Assembly: GCA_963854835.1 (NCBI GenBank)
Contig: OY978530.1
Coordinates: 32,057,195-32,121,194 of the forward strand
Length of the DNA: 64,000 nucleotides
Direction of reading: 5' to 3'
Source: Megamerina dolium
Taxonomy: Eukaryota > Arthropoda > Insecta > Diptera > Megamerinidae
Part shown: positions 32,214 to 42,741 of the stretch, piece by piece
How the letters are laid out: each line of letters starts with the position of its first letter
Position numbering within the stretch: position 1 is the first letter of the stretch
Made by a program: the position numbers and the translations under genes
The notes under the pieces: generated by a model
What the model was told of the DNA's origin: nothing
The model's input: the letters and a program-made list of their open reading frames with translations, nothing else
Databases searched by the model: none

Positions 32214-32389
32214 TTCCAAAGAATTTTAATATATATATATTTATAACTTTATTAATTGTATTTTTTCCAAAGAATTGTTACACTTTGTTTAGGTGCATTT
32301 CCGCTAACAAAAATGCAACAATTAACAAAATGCACCAAACAAATTTCTTAAGAATTATTGTGTTTATTTTAATCAATCAACCACAATTG
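32081..32389 (+). repeat. 3' LTR of the errantivirus-like element, truncated
   Basis: It starts TGTTATAGTGTCTC after a purine-rich ACGGTGGCGG and matches the 5' LTR to ATCAATCAA, after which homology ends. It also carries a short local duplication of TTTGGTCATA. Confidence 0.8.
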
Positions 32390-33064
32390 AATAAAATATT
32401 GCAGCTACTGTATTTTTTAGAGACAATGGATTTTGGTGCACATTAGAAGAAATGATCATCAATAAAACCAAAATTAAATATTCATATTGCTCCAATAGTT
32501 AAACACTTAGACCAGGAGTACAGAGTTTCACATAGACAATATTGATTAGTAGTGCGACACACGCAAAATCCACCCTACAAGCTATTGTCCATACCATTAA
32601 TAAAGACAAAATTTCGAATCGCATTAACGGACGCATTAGAAGCCAGCCACTAAGCACACCAAACCAATTTTAGCTCAAAACCTCAATAATAATCCAGATT
32701 ACGCTTTCAGACTTAACGTCCAGAATGCCCACCCAATGTAAATAATCTCGCTGTTATCATCAAACAACAACCGAACTTTGATAAAGCGAAGGTACTGTTT
32801 TCACAACTAGACTTCAACAACAATAGTGAAAACCTAAGTACAGAAGACAACTAGCAAGAAGAACATCGTCATCATGGGTACCATAATCATCGAATTACCA
32901 GTAATTTTATGTGTATATAATACGTCGAATTTTATTCCACATAAGAGTCTTATGATTTGAATTGTTCTAAATTTTTCCAACTCAGCTTAGTTTTAACTTT
33001 TTCCTTATAATAAAAATTATTGTTACTTCATAACGATAATTTTTTCTTCCTGAAAAAAGTTATG
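32390..33064. other. No gene recognised
   Basis: Short frames only. No family was recognised, although parts may be older LTR-element sequence. Confidence 0.4.
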
Positions 33065-33260
33065 AAATATACAATCCATATCAATATTACTTATAATTAT
33101 GGTATGCCAGAACATTGAGTCAACTGAGTTGCAGTTGGGTGTGAAAATGCTTTGTAAGCTTGCTTTGCTAATTCGTAGTTCTGCACTTACGTGCCACTTA
33201 CTTGCCAACAATGTTTAAACATACCATGATGTCTACGCCAGAAGACATGTGTCGCGCACT
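33065..33260 (+). repeat. LTR-X fragment
   Basis: It matches 56309-56470 in order: ACAATCCATAT, ATTACTTATAATT, ATGCCAGAACATTGAG, GTTGCAGTTGGGTGTGAAAA and ATTCGTAGTTCTGCACTTACG. It is the U3-side part of the same LTR family as at 11960, 53690 and 56206. Confidence 0.65.
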
Positions 33261-33648
33261 GCCCGTATAAAATTTTGAATGGGTTAGCAACCCTAATTTA
33301 ATTCTATTTCGTCTCGCTATTTTTCACTCTCCCTCCTTTTCACTCTTTCGCTCTCCCGATCTTTTCTTTTTACTTTTTCTTTTCACTGCTTTTGTTATTT
33401 TATTATTATTGTCTATCAACTCCCTAAGCAAAGCAGTGCGCGACATTTTCCTCCCGAACTCTTTTAAATAATAAATATTTAATTTAAATATATTAAGGGG
33501 GGTTAAGGGATAAGCAGATTCGGAAAATCGATTTTTTTCTTTTTCATTTTCCAAGACAACGAGATTGCCGCCGGGAACGTACTTTATGGACCTGGGATCG
33601 ATGATTCAGTGTAAGTTACAATTAAAAATTATTTTCTCACTTTTAGAG

Positions 33649-34878
33649 TGTAACACGCGTATCCGTGTTACAAATGCCGAATATTAATATATTCGGCAAC
33701 CATATTTATATAGAAAAAAAAATAAATAATAATTAGAAAATAAATAATAATAAAATAAAATAAAAAAAAAAAAAATAATAATAATAATAATAATAATATA
33801 AAAATAAAAAAAAAGTATTAAAAATAAACTCATGTCGCGATTCAGTATCGAACCCGTACATGTGGGCAAGGTCAGGTGCTGGGACGAACCCACGGAACAC
33901 TTGCACCAAGACACATTTACGACTTCGATACAGATAAATGAGTTTGTATATGTGCTTATGCTTGATTCAGTTGATATAAATTAATTAATATAAATGAATT
34001 TGAATTTACATGTAATGCATGTACGTATGTATGTAATATATGTTAATTGAATAAAGACAAAAACACAAGTAAAAATAAAAGCAAACACATAGAGCAGATA
34101 TGAGAATTCTCGTTTGGTTTAGCATACATTTCATAGATAATGATCATGCTGAACCAACTAAAATCGAGAAAAGCGACTTCCGTACTTGATCGGACAAGAG
34201 ACATATGTACATGTGCTTGACCAGTTGGGATCAATATCGAAGCGTCTTTCTTCAGTTGCCAATTATTTTGCAACAACGACCCGTTGGGCGAATTGTTACC
34301 AACGAGTGCTCTATTGAAGCAGAACCATATACGGTGCACGACAATACGAGTTCTTGCCCTAAAGTGATCCCATATACGGGAGCTTCGGGTAGTCAACTGC
34401 GAGCCTTCTGCTCTGCCAAAGTAGTCACTTTGACCACTTCAAATCCAAGAGCAACCAGCTCGAGCGCTGGTTCCTCCTGCATTCCCCTCCTTGTCTCCCT
34501 CTTACTTGCGTAGGATACGAATAGAGTAGGATAGTTTCATAAATTTGTAGCCTTAGTGGAATAATTCAATTGTAGCATATTTTTCATTAATTTGTTAATT
34601 CAATTTGCCAATTCTTCTGTACTTTTAAGCCTCTTTTCTTTTTGTAAATACTTATTTCTTGTAAAGACAAATAAACGAAAAGAATAATAAGAGTAGGAAT
34701 TGTACCGCGAGAGGTATATCATCCGAGCCGAACACTCTAGTGTCGGTAATATTACTGTCAATTTGACAGTAAGTGTGTAATTCGGTTTTCCTCCTACAAC
34801 AAGAGTTTTTCGCTGCCCTCTTGTTTACCCTGGCTGGCTGAGCGTTACCCCAGCTGGAAAACAAAGGCACGCGTTACA
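33649..34878 (+). repeat. 5' LTR of the Ty3/gypsy element
   Basis: The 1230-bp LTR begins TGTAACACGCG and ends GCGTTACA. It includes A-rich tracts near 33710-33820 and a tail with CCGAACACTCTAG, the later target of the jockey insertion in the 3' copy. Confidence 0.92.
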
Positions 34879-36171
34879 ATGGCGCCCGAGCAGGGACTCT
34901 CCACAAAGGAGAGTACATCTAATACACATGAGGAAATACCACCAACGACCGAAGTGTCTCACACAGACCGGTTAGGTTGGATATACACTCTACGAAAAGA
35001 GGAATTACAGCTTCAAATGCAACTACACGGCCTAGCTGTCGACGGCGGAGTACGCGAATGGCGACAGCGGTTGAGTAGTTACATGCGAGATAAGCGAACG
35101 GCACAAACCAGTACTGCGACTAGTGCGACGCCACTTCCTATGGCCGAAGTATGTGGTCCTATAACAATACCAGACTATGAAGTTATGAACACCGTACGAC
35201 GGTGGGGGCTGAATTTCGATGGCACACGTAACCTATTCGAGTTCATTGAGCGAATAGAAGAATTGGCGGATTGCTATACCATCCCATATGACCGACTCTT
35301 ATTACCACTCAATGAATTATGTAAAGACAGAGCAAGGGATTGGTGGCGATATAAACGCGATAGCATCCATAATTGGTTGGATTTCAAAGAGGCGGCACTG
35401 AAATTCTTCCTTCCACCGCGCTACTTAGTAAAACTAGAGGATGACATTGCAAGACGTAGACAAGGACCACGAGAAAAGGGAAAAGAGTTCATTATGAACC
35501 TTATGTCGTTAACTCGCCAACATCCACGACTAAAACAAGAATGTCATTTAGATAGGGCTTACGAAGGGTTAAGACCCGAATATCGTTTATACATCAAACG
35601 AAATGAATTTGACAATATAGACGCACTAATGGCACTCGCAGACGAATACGAAAGCATGCGTGGAGAAGAAGCACGTATGAATCGACCGCATCCTACACAT
35701 ACGATAAAAGAACGAACACAATCGAAAGAACAACCCAGTTACGAAACTAGGACAATATACGAATCTGCAGAAACAACAGAAGGAGACGACTCAGACGAAA
35801 GACCATACATGAGTATCACTTGTCAGGGAATGCCAGTGACAGCACTTATTGATACGGGTGCATCACTGACGTTCGTCGGGAAGACACTGCGCGATCGTAT
35901 ACGTCATCGCCAAAAACCCATGAGACATAGCCAACAAATTGTGCTAGCCAATGGCGAAGAAACGCAGATAGGGGAATGTTACATAGCGACGTTTTTCATA
36001 TATGATGAGCGTATTCGACATCAGGTATATTACTTGCCTGGTACAAGTGAATCGTGCATACTCGGTGTCGACATATTGAAACGTATCGGTCTTCGAGTTG
36101 AAGTCGGGGGCGGCAGCAATTGCAATCCGCCACAACCAAAAATCAATTCCTATCTCCCTCAGATGAGGTAA
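34879..36171 (+). CDS. Gag-protease polyprotein of the Ty3/gypsy element
   Basis: This is a 430-codon open frame. Residues about 28-70 (WIYTLRKEELQLQMQLHGLA, then EWRQRLSSYM) look like a SAP-type helix-extended-helix DNA-binding motif, which is unusual at a Gag N-terminus. Residues about 105-260 form the Ty3-type Gag core (GTRNLFEFIERIEELAD, RARDWWRYKRDS, EYESMRGEEARM). No CCHC knuckle is present. An aspartic protease follows from about residue 305: ALIDTGASLTFVGKTL and the second block CILGVDILKRIGL. The first ATG coincides with the primer-binding site, one base after the LTR. A downstream start at the next Met (about residue 47) would lose half of the SAP-like motif, so I keep the first. 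The frame overlaps pol by about 70 bases, pol being in the -1 frame. Confidence 0.85.
   Translation: MAPEQGLSTKESTSNTHEEIPPTTEVSHTDRLGWIYTLRKEELQLQMQLHGLAVDGGVREWRQRLSSYMRDKRTAQTSTATSATPLPMAEVCGPITIPDYEVMNTVRRWGLNFDGTRNLFEFIERIEELADCYTIPYDRLLLPLNELCKDRARDWWRYKRDSIHNWLDFKEAALKFFLPPRYLVKLEDDIARRRQGPREKGKEFIMNLMSLTRQHPRLKQECHLDRAYEGLRPEYRLYIKRNEFDNIDALMALADEYESMRGEEARMNRPHPTHTIKERTQSKEQPSYETRTIYESAETTEGDDSDERPYMSITCQGMPVTALIDTGASLTFVGKTLRDRIRHRQKPMRHSQQIVLANGEETQIGECYIATFFIYDERIRHQVYYLPGTSESCILGVDILKRIGLRVEVGGGSNCNPPQPKINSYLPQMR
34880..34897 (+). promoter_or_regulatory. Primer-binding site, tRNA-Lys type, overlapping the gag start
   Basis: TGGCGCCCGAGCAGGGAC directly follows the LTR and an A. 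It matches the tRNA-Lys(UUU) site TGGCGCCCGAACAGGGAC with one mismatch. The ATG of gag (34879-34881) shares its TG. Confidence 0.75.
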
Positions 36172-38779
36172 ATCTAAATTCACCTTTCCTGTCTGAAAGA
36201 CAAAACCAACAAATCCACCAACTGATACAAAAAGAACAACAACTGAGCAACACGTTGATTGGTCCGTGTACAGTAGATCAGCATCGTATCACATTATCCA
36301 CCACAATTCCTTTCAAGCAAAGGTATTACCCACGTAACCCGGCCATGCAGACTATAATAGATACAGAAATCGAATTGTTGGTAAAAGAGGGAAAGATAGA
36401 AAAGTCGAAAAGTGCGTACAGTTCACCTATTGTCTTAGTGAAAAAGAAACAAGGCACTTGGAGATTATGCGTAGATTACCGTCAACTCAACAAAATTTCT
36501 GTCAAAGACGCATACCCTTTACCTCAAATACAGTCCATACTCGATAAACTAAGAGAGGCCAAATTTATAAGTACGATTGATTTGAAAAATGGTTACTGGC
36601 AAATTTCGTTGGACGAAAACTCCCGCAAATACACGGCGTTTACTGTACCCGGACGAGGGTTATACCAATGGAAGGTAATGCCATTTGGCTTACACTCGGC
36701 ACCGGCCACATTTCAAAGGGTATTAGACCAAGTGATTGGGCCAGAATTAGAGCCATACGCGTTCGCTTATTTAGACGACATCGTTGTCATAAGCCGAACC
36801 TACGAACAACACTTGCGTCATTTACAAACGGTCTTCCAACGGTTACGCGAGGCTAATCTATGGGTGAACTACGATAAATCGAAATTCTGCACAAACACCT
36901 AACTTATCTCGGCCACGTAGTAACTCCCGAAGGTATACATACCGACCCAGCTAAAATTTCCGCCATTAAAGAATTACCAGCACCCACTAATGTGAGAGAA
37001 CTGCGTAGAATCCTGGGTGTTGCATCATGGTATAGACGTTTCGTACCAGCATTTGCTACCATTGTCGCACCCATGAACACTTTATTAAAAAAGGGCGTAC
37101 GGTGGTCTTGGAGCGACGAACAGCATAATGCGTTCAATCAACTAAAAACTACACTAACAACGGCCCCCATGTTGTGCTGCCCCGACTTCGCTCACCCTTT
37201 TATCCTACAAACAGATGCCAGTGACACAGGTCTCGGTGTAGTACTGGTACAACGCTATGAAGAACAAGAAAAGGTCATTGCCTACGCAAGTCGTTCGATG
37301 ACAGCACTCGAACGGAAGTATTCTACGACAGAAAAAGAATGCTTAGCAATTTTATGGGGAGTGCGTAAGCTACGGCCATATCTAGAGGGGTATCATTTCA
37401 CCGTCGTGACAGATCACCATTCACTGCGTTGGATACACTCTATGCAGAATCCGTCTGGTCGATTAGCACGATGGGCATTGGAGTTACAACAGTATGATTT
37501 TGATATTGAATACCGAAAAGGCGCACTAAATATCGTCGCCGATGCACTGTCGAGAGACGCCCGGCACAACATCTCTGCCGCCCAAAGAGTAGATCGATGG
37601 TATGATCAAAAATGGCATAAGGCAATAAACGACAAATCGGACACAAGCCAGTACAAAATCGAACATGAAAGGTTGTACATATACAGGAAAGGGAAAGACA
37701 ATAATATGCAAAGGAGTCTGTGCGTCCCTCCTGAACAACGTCAGAAAATATTAGAAGAAAACCACGATGCAGTAACCGCCGGCCATTTTGGAGTGGCGAA
37801 AACCGTGCGTAAAATAAAAGAGCGATACTATTGGCCGACAATAGCCGCTGATGTTACTCGACACATCAAAGCATGCCAAATATGTGCCGCATATAAATCC
37901 TCAACATCAGCACCAATGGGGAAAATGGCCACATTAACAGCCACACGACCATGGCAGATTATATGTTCGGACTTCATGGGACCATTTCCCCGCTCACGTA
38001 GAGGCAACACCATGTTGCTCGTATTTACTGATAAGTTCACTAAATGGGTCGAAATCGTGCCATTGCGTAAAGCCACTTCAGCAGCCGACGTACAAGAATT
38101 GCGACAACGAATTATATATCGATACGGCTGCCCCGAAATACTAATAACTGATAACGGTGCCCAATACACGAGTAAACTAGTCAATGAGCTGACAGAAACA
38201 TATGGCATCACTCACCGATTCACCGCCACATATACCCCGCAAGAAAACTCTACGGAACGGGTAAATAGAGTTCTAAAAACCCTTATGGCCATGTTTACAA
38301 AAGAACATCGGGACTGGGACGCATATCTCCCAGAAATATCATTTGCCATCAACACCGCTTGTCATGAGTCGACCTCATTCAGTGCCGCTGAACTTAATTT
38401 CGGACGAAATCCGCCCGCACCAAATATAATCGCCCGCGAAGTCGATAATGACCGCACGACATCGCGACCAACAAACCTGCAAGAATATTATCAACGCGCT
38501 TTGGAGAAAAATGCAAAGGCAACACAAATGCAAAGCAAACATTATAACCTCCGTCGTCGATCCAACAAGCCCCCTGTCGGTAGTATGGTTTACAAAAAAA
38601 ACCATGTACTGTCTTCCGCTGTCGACCAATTCGCCGCTAAACTAGCACCTAGATATATAGGCCCGTTTATTGTAACACACTACATATCTCCTTCTTTGGT
38701 ATTACTAGATGATCCGAACGGAAAGTACAAACAACTAACAGCGCACATTCAAGAACTTAAAATATACAATCCACGATAA
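36102..38779 (+). pseudogene. Pol (RT, RNase H, integrase) of the Ty3/gypsy element, one 1-bp frameshift
   Basis: The pol frame is open from 36102, in the -1 frame relative to gag, so expression would need a -1 frameshift between 36102 and 36171. RT motifs are VDYRQLNKISVKDAYPLPQI, STIDLKNGYWQI and FAYLDDIVVIS. At about 36895-36901 a single base is missing and the frame moves. The rest is open from there to 38779: the RT thumb (YLGHVVTPEG), RNase H (LQTDASDTGLG, TEKEC, TDHHSLRWI), the integrase HHCC zinc site (AGHFGV, CQICAAYK), and catalytic residues D in CSDFMGPF, D in ITDNGAQY and E in ENSTERVN, then C-terminal text. One lesion in about 890 codons fits a recent copy or a sequence error. 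Confidence 0.88.
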
Positions 38780-38922
38780 GAAAAAAAAAAAAATAAATAA
38801 CTAAATAAAAAAAAAAAAAATAAATAAAAAAAAAAATAAATAAATAAAAAAAAAAAAAACCTATAAAAGGCGAACCAACAGAATAAATTCCAAACAGTCG
38901 ACATCACAATATTAAACCAAAT

Positions 38923-39399
38923 ATGAATACCCTCAGGAAGCAGACTAAACCCGCCCGTCCAGGCCGTCACGGACACCCACAACCGCCACCCGACCTAGCC
39001 CCGGTATTGCCATACCAACGGCCTGGTGAGGCACTCCCTCGTCACGAAGCGATACACAAAGCCAACACCATTGCTCTCGTACGTCGAGTAGATATCGAAA
39101 AGCAAGCACGTCAAAAACAACTAGAGCACCAACAACGACAACAGTTCATAAGGCAACAAATCCAACAACAACAACCAAAATCGGTACAAACACCATCAGC
39201 AGCAGACCCATTCGAGGGAATAATCGTAGAACCATCCCGGTCAAAGAAATTTCGGGTATTCTATATACCTTCACCGCTAGGGCGAATAACCGTGACCACC
39301 AAAAACGGGTGGGCACAATTACAACGCGGACCGGCACGAAAAATACAGAAAATAAACGCAGATGCAGAGGAAATCCCCCGCATTTTTATTGAAAATTAG
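38923..39399 (+). CDS. ORF3 of the Ty3/gypsy element, 158 aa, unknown function
   Basis: An intact ORF begins 143 bp after the integrase stop, beyond an A-rich spacer, in the position where env would lie. It has no signal peptide, furin site or transmembrane segment, so it is not an envelope. It starts with a basic, proline-rich region (TKPARPGRHGHPQPPPDL), followed by a glutamine-rich helix (residues about 60-85, with RQKQLEHQQRQQFIRQQIQQ). The C-terminal part looks folded (SKKFRVFYIPSPLGRITVTT, then NGWAQLQRGP). The charge suggests nucleic-acid binding. Composition matches the rest of the element. I do not recognise a family. Confidence 0.65.
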   Translation: MNTLRKQTKPARPGRHGHPQPPPDLAPVLPYQRPGEALPRHEAIHKANTIALVRRVDIEKQARQKQLEHQQRQQFIRQQIQQQQPKSVQTPSAADPFEGIIVEPSRSKKFRVFYIPSPLGRITVTTKNGWAQLQRGPARKIQKINADAEEIPRIFIEN

Positions 39400-39616
39400 T
39401 ACCACTATCATTATCATTATTATTATTAGTACCATCATTATTATTACTATTATTGAATTGTTACCATTATTATCATTATTACCAAAATCATTATCATTGC
39501 TATTACTAGTATTATTACCATCATTATTATTATTATTGAATTGTTATCATTACTATCATTACTATCACTATCATTATCATTACTATTACTATTGTCATGG
39601 CAATTATTACTATTAC
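39396..39616. repeat. (ATT/ATC)n microsatellite
   Basis: Trinucleotide repeats within the 3' part of the Ty3/gypsy element, used as the target for RTE copy B. The same type of repeat resumes at 42393-42425 on the other side. Confidence 0.85.
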
Positions 39617-42392
39617 TTACTTACTTACTTACTTATGTGGCCATAACAACCGAATATCGATTTAGGCCGAAAATAACATGCTTCGCCAGCCATCTCTGTT
39701 CTTCGCTAGCTGGCGCCAGTTAGAAATTCCAAGCGCCGTCAGGTTCTCCAGTACTTGGTCTTTCCACCGGAGGTTTGGTCTTCCTCTTTTGCGTCGTCCT
39801 CCAGCGGGTTCCGAATATAACACCTTCTTAGCTGGAGCGTGTTCTTCCATTCGCTCGACATGACCTAGCCAGCGCAGCCGCTGGATTTTGATACGCTTTA
39901 CTATGTCAATATCGGCATACAGCTCGTACAGCTCATGGTTGTACCTTATTCGGTACTCGCCACCAACGCAAATAGGTCCAAAGATCTTGCGTAGGACTTT
40001 TCTCTCGAAAACTCCAAGTATTCGCTCATCCGAGGTGGAAATTGTCCAGGCTTCAGCGCCATATGTTAGGACAGGCATGATGAGAGACTTGTAGAGTGTA
40101 GTTTTCGTTCTTCGAGAGAGGGCTCGACTTCTCAATTGCTTACTCAGCCCAAAGTAACACCTGTTAGCAAGAGTTATCCTACGCATGATCTCCAAGCTGA
40201 CGTCATTACTGCTGTTAATGCTGGTTCCAAGATAGACAAAGTCCCTTACTACTTCAAAAGCGTAGTTGTCAACAGTGACGTGCTGTCCAAGACGCCGGGA
40301 CTCTTTGTTTGTTGACACTAGATACTTCGTCTTGCCCTCGTTCACCGTGAGACCCATCCGACGCGACTCTCTTTCCAACTCTGAGAATGCTGCACTGACT
40401 GCTCGCGTGTTCATGCCGATTATGTCAATATCGTCGGCATACGCTAACAGCATGACACTTTTGTTGAAGATAGTGCCATTATGTCGTAGATCAGCAGCTC
40501 GTATTATTTTCTCCATAATAAGATTGAAGAAGTCGCACGATAACGAATCACCTTGTCTGAAACCCCGTTCGGTATTAAACGGTGCGGAGAGGTCCTTCCC
40601 AATTTTCACTGCACAACGGGAGTTATGCAGTGTCATTCTACAAAGTCGAATGAGCTTTGCAGGAATACCGAACTCAGACATTGTTGCGTAGAGGTAATCC
40701 CTTACCGGACTGTCGAAAGCGGCTTTATAATCAACAAATAGGTGGTGTGTGTCGATCTGTTTTTCTTGGGTCTTCTCCAGGATTTGGCGCAGTGTGAAAA
40801 TCTGGTCGATGGTGGATTTACCAGGTCTGAAGCCACACTGATAAGGTCCAATCAGGTTGCTGAGCATAGGCTTCAATCTTTCACAGAGTACGCTCGATAG
40901 AACCTTGTACGCGATGCTCAGGAGACTTATTCCACGGTAGTTGGCGCAAATTGTGGGGTCTCCTTTTTTATGTACAGGACAGAGAACACTGAGCCTCCAA
41001 TCATCAGGCATGCTTTCATCCGACCATATTCTGCTTATGAGCTGGTGCATGCGGGTGAGCAGCTCATCGCCTCCGGTCTTAAACAACTCGGCAGGCAGGC
41101 CATCAGCACCTGCAGCTTTGTTGTTCTTCAGCCTTAAAATGGCCGTTTCAACCTCGTCATAGTCGGGTGGTGGAACATCAACACCATCATCTGTAATTGG
41201 GGTTATCGGGCATTCTCCTCCACTGGCGGAATTGTTCGTAGCATCGCCATTCAGTAACGTGGAGAAGTGTTCCCTCCATAGGCTCAGTACACTCTGGACA
41301 TCCGTAACCAGATTCCCATTTCCATCACGACAAGAAGAGGCTCCGGGATTTAAACCTCCACTCAGGCGCTTGATCTTTTCAAAGAATTTTCGAGTCTCAT
41401 TCTTGTCGGTACACATCTCTATCTCCTCACACTCGCGTCTTTCCAACTCCCTCTTCTTGCGCCTGAAAAGACGTCTCTCTGCACTCCTTTTCTCTCTATA
41501 CCGCTCCTTAACAGCTCGCGTTACGCCTGCACGCAGGGTTTTTCTGTAGGCGGCGTCTTTCTCTGCGGTAGCGTCGCGACACTCCTGATCATACCACTCA
41601 TTCCTCAGAGGCCGGTAGTAACCGATTACCTCCTCGGCAGCAGTAGTCATGGAGTGGGATATATGTGTCCACCGTGCGCATGTATCATCAAGTGGGGGAG
41701 TGTTCTGCATAAGCAGATCGGATAGTCGAGTGGAAAATGCATCTGCTGTCTCTGGTGATCGCAGCTTACTGTCGTCGAGCTTTCTCTGTGTGGGATTTCT
41801 CTTGTTATTTGCGACACATAAGCGTGTGCGCACCTTAGCTGCAACAAGGTAGTGATCCGAGTCGATGTTGGCACCACGGATCGATTTCACGTCCATCACA
41901 CTGGAAGCATGCCTTCCGTCAATCAACACATGATCAATTTGGTTTCTTGTACGATGATCTGGAGACAGCCATGTCGCTTTGTGGATGTCGAGATGCTGGA
42001 ATCTGGTACCACCAATTACCATGTTTCGTGCTGCGGCGAAGTCAATCAGCCTCATTCCGTTATCGGAGGTGTTTTGGTGGAGGCTGAATTTTCCGACAGT
42101 TGGACCAAAGGTACCTTCCTTGCCCACCCTGGCATTAAAGTCGCCAAGCACGATTTTGATATCGTGGCGGGGGCAGCGGTCATAAGCTTCTTCGAGGCGC
42201 TGAAAGAAGCTCTCCTTGGTCACATTGTCCTTCTCATCCGTCGGAGCGTGGGCACATATAAGGCTGATGTTGAAAAATTTTGCCTTGATGCGGATTGTGG
42301 CCAGCCGTTCGTTCACAGGCGTGAACTGTGAAACAAGATGTCGTAGTCTCTTGCTGACCAAAAATCCACATCCTAATTCGTGCCTTTCAGCT
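39617..42392 (-). mobile_element. RTE copy B, 5'-truncated, largely intact ORF
   Basis: The tail (CTTA)n is at the left end and truncation at the right end falls within the endonuclease (at the sequence equivalent to copy A about 19499). It is flanked by a possible 13-bp duplication TTATTACTATTAC (39604-39616 and 42393-42405), though the microsatellite target makes the exact length ambiguous. Confidence 0.85.
39662..42361 (-). CDS. RTE endonuclease (partial) and reverse transcriptase, 899 codons open
   Basis: This is a long uninterrupted frame. It lacks about the first 90 residues of the endonuclease (the ICTWNVR motif and the first catalytic Glu region) but keeps APTDEKDNVTKESFF, VLGDFNARVGKEGTF, RNQIDHVLIDGRH and IDSDHYLVAAKV. 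A basic spacer follows with long charged helices. The RT then has NYRGISLLS, GFRPGKSTIDQIFTL, FVDYKAAFDS, GFRQGDSLSC, LLAYADDIDII and C-terminal RLRWLGHVERMEEH. It is the best-preserved RTE protein in the window. The RT active site YADD is intact. The truncated endonuclease and missing 5' end make it non-autonomous, but it could still be transcribed as part of the host retrotransposon. Confidence 0.85.
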   Translation of the reverse strand: MVSKRLRHLVSQFTPVNERLATIRIKAKFFNISLICAHAPTDEKDNVTKESFFQRLEEAYDRCPRHDIKIVLGDFNARVGKEGTFGPTVGKFSLHQNTSDNGMRLIDFAAARNMVIGGTRFQHLDIHKATWLSPDHRTRNQIDHVLIDGRHASSVMDVKSIRGANIDSDHYLVAAKVRTRLCVANNKRNPTQRKLDDSKLRSPETADAFSTRLSDLLMQNTPPLDDTCARWTHISHSMTTAAEEVIGYYRPLRNEWYDQECRDATAEKDAAYRKTLRAGVTRAVKERYREKRSAERRLFRRKKRELERRECEEIEMCTDKNETRKFFEKIKRLSGGLNPGASSCRDGNGNLVTDVQSVLSLWREHFSTLLNGDATNNSASGGECPITPITDDGVDVPPPDYDEVETAILRLKNNKAAGADGLPAELFKTGGDELLTRMHQLISRIWSDESMPDDWRLSVLCPVHKKGDPTICANYRGISLLSIAYKVLSSVLCERLKPMLSNLIGPYQCGFRPGKSTIDQIFTLRQILEKTQEKQIDTHHLFVDYKAAFDSPVRDYLYATMSEFGIPAKLIRLCRMTLHNSRCAVKIGKDLSAPFNTERGFRQGDSLSCDFFNLIMEKIIRAADLRHNGTIFNKSVMLLAYADDIDIIGMNTRAVSAAFSELERESRRMGLTVNEGKTKYLVSTNKESRRLGQHVTVDNYAFEVVRDFVYLGTSINSSNDVSLEIMRRITLANRCYFGLSKQLRSRALSRRTKTTLYKSLIMPVLTYGAEAWTISTSDERILGVFERKVLRKIFGPICVGGEYRIRYNHELYELYADIDIVKRIKIQRLRWLGHVERMEEHAPAKKVLYSEPAGGRRKRGRPNLRWKDQVLENLTALGISNWRQLAKNRDGWRSMLFSA

Positions 42393-42741
42393 TTATTACT
42401 ATTACTATTATTGAATTATCATTTTTTATTACAAAAAAAAAAAAAAAAAAAGTGAAACAAAAGAGGAAATATAATTTATAAAATAAAAGGGAAAATAAAA
42501 CCCGAGCCGAACACAGATGGTGTCGGTGAAATAACACTGCTGATTATTATTTAATTATGCAGTGGTGTATAAGTCGGTTTCCCTCGCCTATATACATTTT
42601 GTTTGTGTGGATTCCTTTTCCCTTTTTCTTCTTTTTTTTCCCTTCCTCTTTATATATAGTTTTCTATCTTCGCAAGTAGGGGGAAAAACAAACCTCTATT
42701 TAAATTAGGGATAGTTTCTATCCTGGCAAGTAAGGGGGGAA

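Larger units (their letters stand above)
27909..32389 (+). mobile_element. Errantivirus-like (gypsy-group) provirus lacking most of pol
   Basis: The 5' LTR (27909-28333), primer-binding site, gag, protease fragment, env and the start of a 3' LTR (32081-32389) follow in order. Reverse transcriptase, RNase H and integrase, normally about 3 kb between protease and env, are absent: only 46 bp separate the protease stop (30526) from the env ATG (30573). The two LTRs are clearly alignable but differ by small indels and substitutions, and the 3' LTR is cut off after ATCAATCAA. Confidence 0.85.

Noticed and set aside
38923..39399. Envelope gene in the Ty3/gypsy element
   Set aside because: The ORF in this place lacks a signal peptide, furin site and transmembrane segment, so it was recorded as an unknown accessory ORF instead.
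40266..42331. Long plus-strand frames across RTE copy B
   Set aside because: They are antisense shadows of the RTE ORF; the same phrases recur antisense in copies A, C and D.
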